Notes: generated by a model not told the origin, from the sequence alone. A DNA stretch of 64,000 nucleotides from Flagellimonas sp. CMM7 (GCF_021390195.1 NZ_CP090003.1:1972001-2036000), one strand, 5' to 3'. Shown: positions 1 to 9,557, counted from the first letter of the stretch. Program-made: numbers and translations.

Positions 1-336
1 CATATATTGTTCAAACAAGCCTTTGATGGTTCGGTGATTTTGGGAGATTCGCACCAGTACGCCGATGCCCATCGCATAGATGATCTGGGATTTGATTTGG
101 ATATGGATATTGACAACTTTATGTTGCAGGAAGCCAAAAAAATATTCCAATTGCCAAATTATGATATTCAGCACAGGTGGTACGGAATGTACTCCCAATG
201 TAAAACAAAAGATATTTTTAACACCACAATACATAAGAATATTCATATTGTAACCGGCATTGGAGGTAAGGGAATGACAGGTAGTGCCGGATACTCAAAA
301 AAGAACATCTCCAAAATTTTTAATGCACAACTATAA
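1..336 (+). CDS. FAD-dependent oxidoreductase, C-terminal part (phosphonate-cluster type)
   Basis: Only the last ~112 codons are present; the reading frame is open to the left edge of the window, so the TTG at 7 is not a real start. The segment ends with a glycine-rich TGIGGKGMT motif like the C-terminal FAD-contacting loop of DAO-family flavoenzymes. The match I have in mind is the TIGR03364 type of FAD oxidoreductase, which typically lies beside phosphonatase-like hydrolases. The stop is followed after three bases by exactly such a hydrolase gene, so the two form one transcript. Likely role: oxidative removal of an amine from an aminophosphonate or N-methylated derivative in the cytoplasm. 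The family call rests on a short tail plus the neighbour, so it is moderate. Confidence 0.6.
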   Translation, partial: HILFKQAFDGSVILGDSHQYADAHRIDDLGFDLDMDIDNFMLQEAKKIFQLPNYDIQHRWYGMYSQCKTKDIFNTTIHKNIHIVTGIGGKGMTGSAGYSKKNISKIFNAQL

Positions 337-339
337 TTT

Positions 340-1026
340 ATGAAAGATATCAAGCTTACCGTTTTTGACATGGCAGGAACTACGGTGAACGAAAATAACG
401 TGGTCTACAAAACTGTGCAAAAGGCATTGGGCCATGTTGGGATTGAAGTGGATTTGGATACCGTTTTAGAGTTTGGTGCTGGTAAGGAAAAGTTCAAGGC
501 CATTGTGGATATAATGAATCACAGCAGTGCCGAAACTGATATTGAAGTAAAAGCGCAAGAGATTTTTACGGTTTTCAAAGATATGCTCAAACAAGCTTAC
601 GAAGAATTGGAAGTAGCTCCTTATGATGGGGTAGAAGAGCTCTTTCATTCTTTGAGGTCGAATGACATCAAAGTGGTCTTGAACACGGGATACGATTCTA
701 AAACCGCACAAGGACTGGTTGATAAATTAGGATGGGAAGTGGACAATCAAATTGATGGTTTAATCACAGCTAGCGATGTTGTACATGGAAGACCGTCTTC
801 TGAAATGATTGACAAGGCCATGGAGTTGTTCCAGATTACAGATGCCTCACAAGTATTGAAGGCTGGGGATTCCATCATAGATATTGAAGAAGGTAAAAAT
901 GCAAATTGTGGAATTACAGTCGGGGTTTTGACTGGGGCCCATACCCGAGAACAACTTGAAAGTGCCAATCCAACAATGATTTTGGATTCGCTTAAAGAAC
1001 TCGAGAAAGTACTTCTACCTTTTTAG
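340..1026 (+). CDS. Phosphonatase-like HAD hydrolase
   Basis: 228 residues, HAD superfamily. Motif I is DMAGTT with nucleophile D10; the second acidic position of the usual DxD is Ala12, as in phosphonoacetaldehyde hydrolase (DWAGT). Motif II Thr is T116 (LNTGYDS), and motif IV is AGDSIIDIEEG with D177 and D181. The cap region has G46-x-x-K49; true phosphonatase uses a cap lysine as Schiff base in a similar G-x-x-K setting, so K49 is a candidate, though family members called phosphonatase-like (TIGR03351) do not all keep it. Expected role: cleave a C-P or phosphate ester bond in a small phosphonate such as phosphonoacetaldehyde. It starts three bases after the flavoenzyme stop and ends three bases from the stop of the convergent XRE regulator. 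Confidence 0.75.
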   Translation: MKDIKLTVFDMAGTTVNENNVVYKTVQKALGHVGIEVDLDTVLEFGAGKEKFKAIVDIMNHSSAETDIEVKAQEIFTVFKDMLKQAYEELEVAPYDGVEELFHSLRSNDIKVVLNTGYDSKTAQGLVDKLGWEVDNQIDGLITASDVVHGRPSSEMIDKAMELFQITDASQVLKAGDSIIDIEEGKNANCGITVGVLTGAHTREQLESANPTMILDSLKELEKVLLPF

Positions 1027-1029
1027 GGT

Positions 1030-1596
1030 TTATATAAAGAAATAAACCACCAACATTTTGGAGCTCACCTTCCCTTTGTTCATCGGAACGTGGGGAATAC
1101 GTCCATCAAAGAATATGGAATCTCCTTCCTTTAAAAGCACCTGCTGGTCACCAATAAGGTAATAGCATTCCCCTGTGAGGATATACTTGAATTCAAACGC
1201 ATCGGTTATTACCTTTTCACGTTCAGAGTGCGGTTCCACTTCCAAAAGTACACTCTCAAAGCCCACGGAGTTCAATTGCTTGCCAAAAATATAATTATAG
1301 GTAAACCCAACGGCTTCATCCTCTTTCTCAATTACGGTTTGGTCATCTTTTCTGGAAACCAGAAAATTCACCCCATTTACCTTCGGCATTCCATCGAAAA
1401 AGAGGGTCATTTCCGTTTCAAGGGCATCCACAATTTTTAAAAAGACCGGCAATGATGGAATGGTACGACTATTTTCAATACGGGAAATCAACCCCGCCGT
1501 TACTCCAGCCTTCATGGCCACGTCGCTAATTGTTTTTTTGTGATTCTTTCGAGTCTCCTTGATTCTTTTTCCTATATTGATAAGATAATCTTCCAT
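1030..1596 (-). CDS. XRE-family regulator with C-terminal cupin sensor
   Basis: 188 residues. Residues ~9-63 form a Cro/CI-type helix-turn-helix (TISDVAMKAGVTAGLISRIE), and residues ~105-185 form a cupin barrel ending in a typical SIFFDGRIPH strand pair. This two-domain layout is common in repressors or activators that sense a small metabolite in the cupin. The gene is tail-to-tail with the phosphonatase-like gene and head-to-head with the SusC operon across a 272-base gap, so it is the obvious local regulator of both phosphorus-handling units. The ligand is unknown; a phosphonate intermediate is an inference from context only. Confidence 0.85.
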   Translation of the reverse strand: MEDYLINIGKRIKETRKNHKKTISDVAMKAGVTAGLISRIENSRTIPSLPVFLKIVDALETEMTLFFDGMPKVNGVNFLVSRKDDQTVIEKEDEAVGFTYNYIFGKQLNSVGFESVLLEVEPHSEREKVITDAFEFKYILTGECYYLIGDQQVLLKEGDSIFFDGRIPHVPMNKGKVSSKMLVVYFFI

Positions 1597-1868
1597 TAGT
1601 ATCTGAATTCCAACATTTTAGTATTTATAACTTTCTTAAAAAATAAGCGTAAGCCTTAACTCATTGTTAAACAATAATATACCAAGTGCTTCATAATACG
1701 CAAGATAGCCTAAAAAAGTGAATATTTGTAAATAATATTAAGCTAACGTAGCTCGATTTGTTTTAACTTTTCGGTATCCATTTTTTAATCTAGATACTCC
1801 CCTCCGTTAACAATGGTGTTGGATATTTGTTGATAAATAATTAACCAAGTTTTACAAATATTCAACAA
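1597..1868. promoter_or_regulatory. Divergent control region between XRE regulator and susC-like operon
   Basis: AT-rich 272-base gap that must hold the promoter of the leftward regulator gene and of the rightward SusC operon. I see no convincing TTG-N19-TAnnTTTG promoter and no strong palindrome. The only weak candidate is TATTTG near 1828. No ORF is supported here. Confidence 0.45.
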
Positions 1869-4800
1869 ATGAAAAGAACACTAGTCATGTTTATGCTTGT
1901 CATTCTGGCAAGTTTTATGGGCTATTCCCAAACCACGTTTACGGGAACGGTCTTAGATGAAAATAGCGTACCGATGCCAGGCGCATCCGTAGTTATTAAA
2001 GGCAGCAGCACAGGTGTTGCCACAGATTTTGATGGAAAATTCCAAATCCAACTAGCCCAAGATGAGGATGTTTTGGTGGTTTCCTATATAGGTTATCTCC
2101 CGCAGGAATTTGACATTACCGGAAAAACCAATGCCACAATCATTTTACAACCTGATTCACAAAAACTAAATGAGGTAGTTGTGACTGCATTGGGTATTAA
2201 AAAGGAAAAGAAAAGACTGGGCTACTCCGTGCAAGAAGTGCAAGGCGACAACTTGGTTACCGCAAGGGAGACCAACGTTACGAATTCCCTTGCAGGAAGG
2301 GTTGCCGGGGTACAAATTACCGGAGGAGGTTCTGGGGTTGGCTCTACTTCCCGTATTGTAATTCGTGGAGAAGGGTCCTTGATTCCGGGCAACAACTCTC
2401 CTCTTTTTGTGGTGGATGGTATTCCAATCTCCAACAGAACCGTAAGTAACCGAGCAGAAGGAAACTTGGAAACAGATTATGGTAACGGTGCGGCCGACAT
2501 CAACCCTGATGATATTGAGTCCATCTCTGTTCTTAAAGGCCCAAATGCAACAGCCTTATATGGATCCCGAGGGTTGAACGGGGTGGTTTTGGTAACTACT
2601 AAGTCTGGAAAAGCTGGACAAGGTCTTGGTATTAGCTTTACGCAAAACGTAACTTTTGAAGATGCATTGAGAGTGCCCAAATACCAAAATCAATATGGCC
2701 AAGGTGCCGGTGGTGAATTTGAATTTGGCGATGGATTTGGTGGCGGAACCAATGATAACATTGACGAAAGCTGGGGGCCGGCCTTAAATGGACAATTAAT
2801 AACTCAACATGATAGCCCAACAACAAGTGGTCTCAGAGCTGGGGATTTTGCGGTTCGTCCAAGAAACTCCGATGGCACTTTTGCCGATCAGATTACAGCA
2901 ACTCCTTGGGTTGCTAATCCTGGCAACATAGAAGATGGGTTCTTCAAAACAGGAAGAACGTTTACCACCAACCTTTCCCTAACCGGAGGTAATGAAGATG
3001 GAAACTTCAGATTGTCCCTTACCAATTTGGACAATGAAGGAATTCTTCCAAATACCGATTTTAATAGAGAGACCTATGCCTTTAGTGGTTCGTATAACCT
3101 TACTGATTGGCTGAAAGTTTCTTCTTCCATGAACTATGTGAACAGCAGCAGTAACAACAGGCCCAACAACTCTTATGGTACGGAAAACATCATGTATTTG
3201 TGGGTATGGTTCGGGCGCCAAATCAATATGGATTCCTTAAGGGATTACTGGCAACCTGGATTGGAAGGAAGGCAGCAGTACAATTATAACTATAACTGGC
3301 ATGACAATCCTTTCTTCACCATGTTCGAAAATACCAATGCGTTTGACAAGCACCGCATTTTCGGTAACGCTAGGGCAGACATCACCTTAACGGACAATCT
3401 ATCCTTAATGGTAAGAACAGGTATAGATTATTTCAGTGAATTAAGAACTGGAAAAAGAGCATATAGTACCCAGCGTTTTGCCAGAGGACAGTACAGAGAA
3501 GATGATATATACTTTAAAGAGCAGAACACGGATTTCTTGTTGAACTTTAACAAGGACTTGAACGAAGATTTCAACTTAGGTGCTTCTTTGGGAGGAAATA
3601 TTAGAAAAGAGGAGAACCGCTACAAAAGAATTAGTGCCAACTCATTGTCAGTTCCTGGCATCTACAACTTCCAGAACGCTGCTGAACCTCTTTCCAAAAC
3701 ACAGTTCAACGACGAGAGAAAAATTAATTCCTTGTACGCCTTTGCAAACTTGTCGTACAAAAATATGTTGTTCTTGGACGTCACAGGAAGAAATGACTGG
3801 TCCAGTACTTTGCCTAAAGACAACAATTCCTATTTCTATCCCTCTGTAGGGGTAAGTGTGATCTTGTCTGACATTTTCGAGTTGCCGGAATCATTCTCCT
3901 TTGTAAAACTTCGAGGAGGTTGGGCCAAAGTGGGTAATGATACCGATCCTTACGCGCTTAGAAATACTTTTTCGTTCAACGAGCCTTTTGGAAATTTCCA
4001 AAGAGTTAGTGCATCTAGCATACTTCGTGCTGAAGACTTGAAGCCTGAAGAAGCAAATTCATTTGAAGTTGGAGCAGATATAAGATTGTTCAACAACCGA
4101 CTAGGTTTGGACCTTACCTACTACAATTCAATCACCAAAAATCAGATTTTGACGCTTCCGGTGGCCAACACTTCTGGTTTTAGCTCAAGAATTATCAACG
4201 CAGGGGAAATCCAGAACAAAGGTTTGGAGATTGTCGTGAATGCAACACCAATCAAAACGGAAAACTTTACTTGGAATACTACAGCCAACTTTACCACGGC
4301 AAGAGGTGAGGTAAAATCACTTACTGATGGTCTTGAGACGTATGAAATATCCAACAACTATCTAAGCGTTCAAGCGAAAGTTGGAGGTAGAATGGGCGAT
4401 GTTTATGGAACAGGATTTGTTACCGTAGATGACCCTAACAGTCAATTTTTTGGACAGGTAGTGCATAATGAGGACGGCTTCTCTTTAAGAGACCCCAACC
4501 TTAAAAAGTTAGGAAACTACAATCCAGACTTCACGCTTGGCCTTCAAAATAACTTTTCTTACAAAAACTTCAACCTAGGGGTATTGTTCGATTGGAGACA
4601 AGGCGGTGTGATCATGTCCAGAACGGTCTTAATTGGAGGTACTTCTGGAATGATGGATTTTACAGCAGTAGGCCGCGAAACAGGAATCATCTCCGAGGGT
4701 GTAATCCAAAATGCTGATGGTAGTTACAGAGCTAACGATGTAAGGTTGAGTGGTCGCGATTATTACTGGTGGAGGTACAACCGAGGAAACGAAGAAGTAG

Positions 4801-5057
4801 GAATGTACGATGCTTCCTTCTTAAAGCTTAGAGAAGTAAAAATCGGTTACAACTTCCCAAAATCACTATTGAAAAACACATTCATCCGATCCATGAACCT
4901 GTCGTTGGTGGGAAGAAACTTGGCCTTATGGACCGAGAACCCACATTTTGACCCGGAGACCACCTCATTTAACGGAGGAACCATAGTACCGGGAGTAGAA
5001 GATATGGCATTGCCAAGCTCAAGAAGCTACGGATTGAACCTAAATGTAACTTTCTAA
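1869..5057 (+). CDS. SusC/RagA-type TonB-linked outer-membrane transporter
   Basis: 1062 residues. A signal peptide (cleavage about residue 20, after GYSQ) is followed by a carboxypeptidase-D-like regulatory domain (~23-105), a TonB-box area around LNEVVVTALG, a plug domain (~115-235) with the SusC hallmark SPLFVVDGIPIS, and a 22-strand barrel to the C-terminal aromatic ending NVTF. It forms an energised importer with the SusD-like lipoprotein encoded 12 bases downstream. There is no N-terminal anti-sigma-interacting extension, so regulation is probably by the adjacent XRE protein rather than by a FecI/FecR pair. The substrate is not readable from the sequence; the downstream enzymes suggest phosphorylated or phosphonylated material. 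Confidence 0.95.
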   Translation: MKRTLVMFMLVILASFMGYSQTTFTGTVLDENSVPMPGASVVIKGSSTGVATDFDGKFQIQLAQDEDVLVVSYIGYLPQEFDITGKTNATIILQPDSQKLNEVVVTALGIKKEKKRLGYSVQEVQGDNLVTARETNVTNSLAGRVAGVQITGGGSGVGSTSRIVIRGEGSLIPGNNSPLFVVDGIPISNRTVSNRAEGNLETDYGNGAADINPDDIESISVLKGPNATALYGSRGLNGVVLVTTKSGKAGQGLGISFTQNVTFEDALRVPKYQNQYGQGAGGEFEFGDGFGGGTNDNIDESWGPALNGQLITQHDSPTTSGLRAGDFAVRPRNSDGTFADQITATPWVANPGNIEDGFFKTGRTFTTNLSLTGGNEDGNFRLSLTNLDNEGILPNTDFNRETYAFSGSYNLTDWLKVSSSMNYVNSSSNNRPNNSYGTENIMYLWVWFGRQINMDSLRDYWQPGLEGRQQYNYNYNWHDNPFFTMFENTNAFDKHRIFGNARADITLTDNLSLMVRTGIDYFSELRTGKRAYSTQRFARGQYREDDIYFKEQNTDFLLNFNKDLNEDFNLGASLGGNIRKEENRYKRISANSLSVPGIYNFQNAAEPLSKTQFNDERKINSLYAFANLSYKNMLFLDVTGRNDWSSTLPKDNNSYFYPSVGVSVILSDIFELPESFSFVKLRGGWAKVGNDTDPYALRNTFSFNEPFGNFQRVSASSILRAEDLKPEEANSFEVGADIRLFNNRLGLDLTYYNSITKNQILTLPVANTSGFSSRIINAGEIQNKGLEIVVNATPIKTENFTWNTTANFTTARGEVKSLTDGLETYEISNNYLSVQAKVGGRMGDVYGTGFVTVDDPNSQFFGQVVHNEDGFSLRDPNLKKLGNYNPDFTLGLQNNFSYKNFNLGVLFDWRQGGVIMSRTVLIGGTSGMMDFTAVGRETGIISEGVIQNADGSYRANDVRLSGRDYYWWRYNRGNEEVGMYDASFLKLREVKIGYNFPKSLLKNTFIRSMNLSLVGRNLALWTENPHFDPETTSFNGGTIVPGVEDMALPSSRSYGLNLNVTF

Positions 5058-5069
5058 ACCAAAGGAATA

Positions 5070-6509
5070 ATGAAAAAATTCATCACTATATGTACGATTG
5101 CTTTTTTAGGTATTGCAAGTTGTACAAACGATTTTGAAGAGATCAACACAAATCCAAACCAACCCGAGCAGGTAAGTTCAGATTTGTTATTGTCCACTGT
5201 CATTTCAACATTGGCCAATAGTGCCGCTGACGATGGTGGGTGGGACAAAGGAAACATTGTGGCCCAATTGACAGCAAAAATCAACTTTACAGGTTTTGAC
5301 CGTTACAACTGGGGGTCAGAGTCTGGTCTTTGGAACACTTATTACGGCATTCTTCCAGAAATCAATATCATTCTTGAAAATGCCATGATGGAAGAAAGCC
5401 GAAACACAAGCTACGAAGCTATTGTCCTGGTATTGCGCGCCTATGTTTTTGCAAATTTGACCGATAACTGGGGAGATGTTCCTTACTCCGAGGCCATCGC
5501 TGGTAATGAAGGTAATTTCACCCCGACCTATGATACGCAGGAAACCATCTATACCGGTATTCTTGCCGACTTGAGAACGGCCGAGACCCAATTGGCCGCT
5601 GGTCAGCCCATACTTGGTGGAGATATTCTGTACAATGGGGATTTGGTAAAATGGAGAAGGTTCGCCAACTCATTACGATTGCGATACTTGATGAGAATTT
5701 CTGGTAAGACCAACGTATCAGCTGAGATGCAGTCCATTCTTGATTCCGGAATTTTCATTGCAACCAATGAAGATAATGCCGCGATGAATTACCCTGCATC
5801 CACTCAAATTGATTCATGGCCCATCAGTACAAGTCGTATTGGAAGTTTTGATGAGCATCGCATGAGCGAAACCAGCGAAGCTATCCTGAAACGATACAAT
5901 GATGAGCGCTTAAATGCTTGGTTTCAGCCCACCGACAATCCAGATGACGACCCGACCTTATTTGTTGGTTTGACCAATGGTTTAAGTGAGGACAATGCAT
6001 CCACATTCAATGGAGGAGCAAGTAATGTATCCAGAGTTAATCAAGCTTTCTTTTATGATTCTTCCAATTCCGTAAAAGCGACTATCATCCAAACGGCCGA
6101 AGTACATTTCATTTTTGCTGAAGCAGCCCAACGAGGGTTGATTACCGGAGATGCCGAAACTTTCTATAATGAAGGAGTTCACTTATCTTTCGAGTATTGG
6201 AACGTAAATCAAGATATTCCTACCTACTTGGCGCAAGCTGGGGTAGCCTATGATGGCGAATTGGAAACCATCATCACTCAAAAATGGCTGGCTTCCTTCT
6301 TGGTGGGCCTTGAAGGATGGTACGATTTCAGAAGAACCGGATTCCCTTCTGTAATTGTTCCTGGGCCCGATAATGTAAATGATGACAGGGTTCCTGTACG
6401 TTTCTTGTATCCTGATTCAGAACAAACCTTGAATGAGGATAATTACGACGCTGCCGTATCCAGGATTGGTGGCGATGACATCAACACCAAAGGCTGGTGG
6501 GAAAACTAA
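5070..6509 (+). CDS. SusD/RagB-type nutrient-binding lipoprotein
   Basis: 479 residues. The lipoprotein signal ends in LGIASC with Cys18 as acylation site. The TPR-like SusD fold is indicated by the signature LTDNWGDVPYSEA and the downstream LVKWRRFANSLRLRYLMRI segment. The overall pattern fits the SusD-like_2 subgroup, often linked to peptides or small ligands as well as glycans. It caps the SusC barrel at the cell surface and captures the substrate. It sits 12 bases after SusC and 7 bases before the next lipoprotein gene, so all are co-transcribed. Confidence 0.93.
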   Translation: MKKFITICTIAFLGIASCTNDFEEINTNPNQPEQVSSDLLLSTVISTLANSAADDGGWDKGNIVAQLTAKINFTGFDRYNWGSESGLWNTYYGILPEINIILENAMMEESRNTSYEAIVLVLRAYVFANLTDNWGDVPYSEAIAGNEGNFTPTYDTQETIYTGILADLRTAETQLAAGQPILGGDILYNGDLVKWRRFANSLRLRYLMRISGKTNVSAEMQSILDSGIFIATNEDNAAMNYPASTQIDSWPISTSRIGSFDEHRMSETSEAILKRYNDERLNAWFQPTDNPDDDPTLFVGLTNGLSEDNASTFNGGASNVSRVNQAFFYDSSNSVKATIIQTAEVHFIFAEAAQRGLITGDAETFYNEGVHLSFEYWNVNQDIPTYLAQAGVAYDGELETIITQKWLASFLVGLEGWYDFRRTGFPSVIVPGPDNVNDDRVPVRFLYPDSEQTLNEDNYDAAVSRIGGDDINTKGWWEN

Positions 6510-6516
6510 TAATTTA

Positions 6517-8178
6517 ATGAAAAAGACCTTAATATATAGCTTGGCCATGGGAATGTTCTTATTCCTATGGTCATGCTCTTTAAAAAAAACTGACAATTTC
6601 GACATTGCATATGTTGTAGTTATCGGTGTGGATGGGATGAGTCCTGATGGGATTAAAAATGCCCACACCCCTATGTTGGACAGTATGATGCAAAAGGGAG
6701 CATCCACCATGCATGGAAGGGCTGTCCTTCCCTCCAGTTCAAGTCCCAACTGGGCAAGTATGATCATGGGCGCCGATACAGAACAGCATGGAATTACCTC
6801 AAACGGTTGGGAAAAGTTCGACCACCAACTTCCTCCGGCCGTAGCCACTACAAATGGCACCTTCCCTTCAATTTTTACCCTATTCAAGGACCAAAAACCA
6901 GAAGCTCATATTGGCGCTATTTACGATTGGGATGGTTTTGGAAGATTATTTGAAAAGAGTGACGTCGATTTCGACATCGACGGAGACCATGAAGGTGGCA
7001 CAACAAAAGATGCCATAGCTTATATTAAAAGAAATACCCCCGATTTTACCTTCATACATCTAGACCATGTAGATTATGCAGGGCACAGCATGGGGCACGG
7101 AAGTCAAGAATACTATGAATCTGTTCATAAGGCTGATTCCCTGATTGCAGAAATTGTCGCTTCCACCAAGGAAGCCGGCATGTGCAACAAAACACTTTTT
7201 ATTATTGCCTCTGATCATGGGGGACTTGGTTTTGGTCATGGAGGGGAAAGTCTTGCTGAAATGAAAATTCCGTTTATTCTCTTTGGAGCAGGTATCAAAG
7301 AAGGATATCAAATTGAAGAAACCTTCTATCAAATAGACAATGCTCCCACGGTTGCCTATGCCATGGGATTGGAAATTCCCCAGGCATGGATTGGAAGAGC
7401 GGTTAAAGGCGCTTTTATTGGAAACGAAAAACCTAAACTGGCCTATAAAAGACTCGAACTGATAACTCCTCCAAAGATTCTTCCGGATGCAGGTTACTTT
7501 GAACCCGCAGGGGGCATCTTTAAAGCAGATTCGGTTCCTGTGGTCATTCAAAATCCAAATAATAAAGGGGTAATACGTTTCACTTTGGATGGCAGTTTGC
7601 CCACACTGGAAAACAGCGCACAATATACCGACACCTTTTATTTGAATAAAACGACGGTGCTAAAAGCGGGGATTTTTCAAGATGGTGCTATTAAAAGCAC
7701 GGTTACAGAAGGAAGTTTTAGAATTGTTCCAAAAACCAAGGAAGACCCGGTTAGGTATCAAGTATTTCATGGTGAAAAACTGGAAAAGCTCCCTGATTTT
7801 TCCGCCTTAAACCCAGTTCAAGAAGGCTTTGTAACCGAATTCTCCCATAAACAACTGATCAATGATTCCACCAAGGAAGATCAAACCTCCCTGGTCCTAG
7901 AAAGCTATATAGTCATTGACGAGGAAGGCAAGTACACTTTTTTCACAAACAGCGACGATGGCAGCAAGCTCTACTTAAATGGGGAACTTTTGGTTGACAA
8001 CGACGGAAACCATGGGGTTCGGGAACGAAGTGGCACTATAAACTTGAAAGAAGGAAGGCACTTGGTGCGTGTAGAATATTACAATGGCGGTGGAGGTTAC
8101 CATTTGGACGTTAAGTACCAAGGACCCAACATGGTCAAACAAATCATCCCTTCCATCAATCTGTACCCAACAAAATAA
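6517..8178 (+). CDS. Alkaline-phosphatase-superfamily phosphodiesterase lipoprotein with chitobiase-C-like and PA14 modules
   Basis: 553 residues from the ATG at 6517; an in-frame upstream ATG inside susD would remove the lipoprotein signal, so it is rejected. The lipobox is FLWSC (Cys20). The catalytic part (~28-340) is of the type-I phosphodiesterase/nucleotide pyrophosphatase kind: metal Asp in GVDGMSP, a Ser nucleophile position before PNWASMIMG where many relatives have Thr, then HLDHVDYAGH and ASDHGG metal ligands. Next is a chitobiase/hexosaminidase C-terminal-like module (~365-440; FTLDGSLPT) and a PA14 module (~445-550; TNSDDGSKLYLNGELL). Probably anchored in the outer membrane or facing the surface, it would cleave phosphodiesters or phosphonate esters on a glycan-rich substrate. 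Exact substrate unknown. Confidence 0.85.
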   Translation: MKKTLIYSLAMGMFLFLWSCSLKKTDNFDIAYVVVIGVDGMSPDGIKNAHTPMLDSMMQKGASTMHGRAVLPSSSSPNWASMIMGADTEQHGITSNGWEKFDHQLPPAVATTNGTFPSIFTLFKDQKPEAHIGAIYDWDGFGRLFEKSDVDFDIDGDHEGGTTKDAIAYIKRNTPDFTFIHLDHVDYAGHSMGHGSQEYYESVHKADSLIAEIVASTKEAGMCNKTLFIIASDHGGLGFGHGGESLAEMKIPFILFGAGIKEGYQIEETFYQIDNAPTVAYAMGLEIPQAWIGRAVKGAFIGNEKPKLAYKRLELITPPKILPDAGYFEPAGGIFKADSVPVVIQNPNNKGVIRFTLDGSLPTLENSAQYTDTFYLNKTTVLKAGIFQDGAIKSTVTEGSFRIVPKTKEDPVRYQVFHGEKLEKLPDFSALNPVQEGFVTEFSHKQLINDSTKEDQTSLVLESYIVIDEEGKYTFFTNSDDGSKLYLNGELLVDNDGNHGVRERSGTINLKEGRHLVRVEYYNGGGGYHLDVKYQGPNMVKQIIPSINLYPTK

Positions 8179-8186
8179 CACGCTTC

Positions 8187-9557
8187 ATGCAACAGCATAC
8201 TTCAGGAACCAACATAGAACATTTGATTGAGGGCGATGTCAATGTGACCCCCGCAAGAGGCCAATGGAACAGTTTTGTGGACAACCAAGAGGTAAAAGAA
8301 CTGCTGGACAAGGATGCCAAATACTTTCTGCATCAATCCATGTCCACACCCTGTTTGGATGCATTAAAACGCTGCGAAGGCCCTTATATTGAAAGTGTTT
8401 CTGGCAAGAAGTATTTGGATTTTCATGGAAACAATGTGCACCAAATAGGATTTTCCCACCCAAAACTCATCAGTAGGCTTAAAGAACAATTACAAGATCT
8501 TACCTTTTCCACAAGAAGATACACCAACGAAGTGGCCGTCGCTTTTGCCGAAAAACTGGTTTCTGTAACCCCAAACGGGCTTAACAAGGTATTGCTTACT
8601 CCCAATGGAAGTTCCGCTGTTGGCATTGCACTCAAATTGGCAAGGGCTGTAACCGGAAAGTACAAGGTGGTTTCTTTTTGGGACTCATTTCATGGGGCTT
8701 CTTTGAATGTCGTCGGCGTAAGTGGAGAATCTGTTTTTAGGGAGCATATGGGGCCTTTGATCCTGGGTGTCGTAAGAATTCCGCCTCCCATAACCTATCG
8801 GGGTATTTATGAAGGTCGAGAAGAAAAGGCCTTGGAATATTTGGAGTATGTTCTTTCCAAAGACAATCAAATTGGTGCTTTTTTAGCGGAAACGATACGA
8901 AACACGGATGTCCAAATTCCATCTCAACAGTTTTGGCAGGAAGCACGAAAACTTTGTGACAAATACAATGTGTTGCTTATTCTGGATGAGATTCCGATCG
9001 CCTTGGGAAGAACTGGAAAACTATTTGCTTTTGAGCATTTTGGTATTGAACCTGATATTCTGTGTTTGGGCAAAGGTCTGGGTGGAGGTATAGTTCCCCA
9101 AGCCGCTATTGTCACTCGGGAGGAATACAACGCCTTTCAACATATTTCCTTGGGACATTATTATACACACGAAAAAAGTCCGATGGGTGCCATGGCCGGA
9201 TTGACCGTTCTACAAATCATACAAGATGAAAATCTGTTGGAGAAAACCCTCCATTTTGAAAAATATATGAAATCCGCCCTATTTAAAATGCAGCGGAAAT
9301 ATTCATTAATCGGTGATGTACGAGGAATCGGCCTTTTATGGGGAATAGAACTTGTCACCAACCGAACAAGCAAGGAGCCCGCCATAGTTGAAGCGGAAGA
9401 AATTATGTACGGATGCCTCCGGAATGGACTTAACTTTAAGGTTTCTAAGGGCAATGTTATCCAATTGTCCCCTGCCCTGACCATCTCTGAAGAAGAACTT
9501 CAAGATGCGCTTAAAATATTAAATGAAGCATTTCTAAAAATAAACACCATCGCATAA
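8187..9557 (+). CDS. Class-III aminotransferase-fold PLP enzyme, candidate phosphonate ammonia-lyase or transaminase
   Basis: 456 residues of fold-type I. The phosphate-cup motif NGSSAV is at ~140-145, the pyridine-binding Asp is D267 in LILDEIP, and the Schiff-base lysine is K296 in LGKGLGGG. No signal peptide, so it is cytoplasmic. Among class-III enzymes found in phosphonate clusters, PbfA acts as an ammonia-lyase on (R)-1-hydroxy-2-aminoethylphosphonate, giving phosphonoacetaldehyde. The neighbourhood (phosphonatase-like hydrolase, FAD oxidoreductase) makes a PbfA-like role attractive, but an ordinary 2-aminoethylphosphonate or omega-amine transaminase cannot be excluded. The stop overlaps the next start (TAATG), showing translational coupling to the phosphatase gene. 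Confidence 0.75.
   Translation: MQQHTSGTNIEHLIEGDVNVTPARGQWNSFVDNQEVKELLDKDAKYFLHQSMSTPCLDALKRCEGPYIESVSGKKYLDFHGNNVHQIGFSHPKLISRLKEQLQDLTFSTRRYTNEVAVAFAEKLVSVTPNGLNKVLLTPNGSSAVGIALKLARAVTGKYKVVSFWDSFHGASLNVVGVSGESVFREHMGPLILGVVRIPPPITYRGIYEGREEKALEYLEYVLSKDNQIGAFLAETIRNTDVQIPSQQFWQEARKLCDKYNVLLILDEIPIALGRTGKLFAFEHFGIEPDILCLGKGLGGGIVPQAAIVTREEYNAFQHISLGHYYTHEKSPMGAMAGLTVLQIIQDENLLEKTLHFEKYMKSALFKMQRKYSLIGDVRGIGLLWGIELVTNRTSKEPAIVEAEEIMYGCLRNGLNFKVSKGNVIQLSPALTISEEELQDALKILNEAFLKINTIA

Noticed and set aside
6417..6887. 156-residue antisense frame over the susD/phosphodiesterase junction
   Set aside because: Lies opposite two well-supported genes, has no recognisable domain and no start context; a composition shadow.
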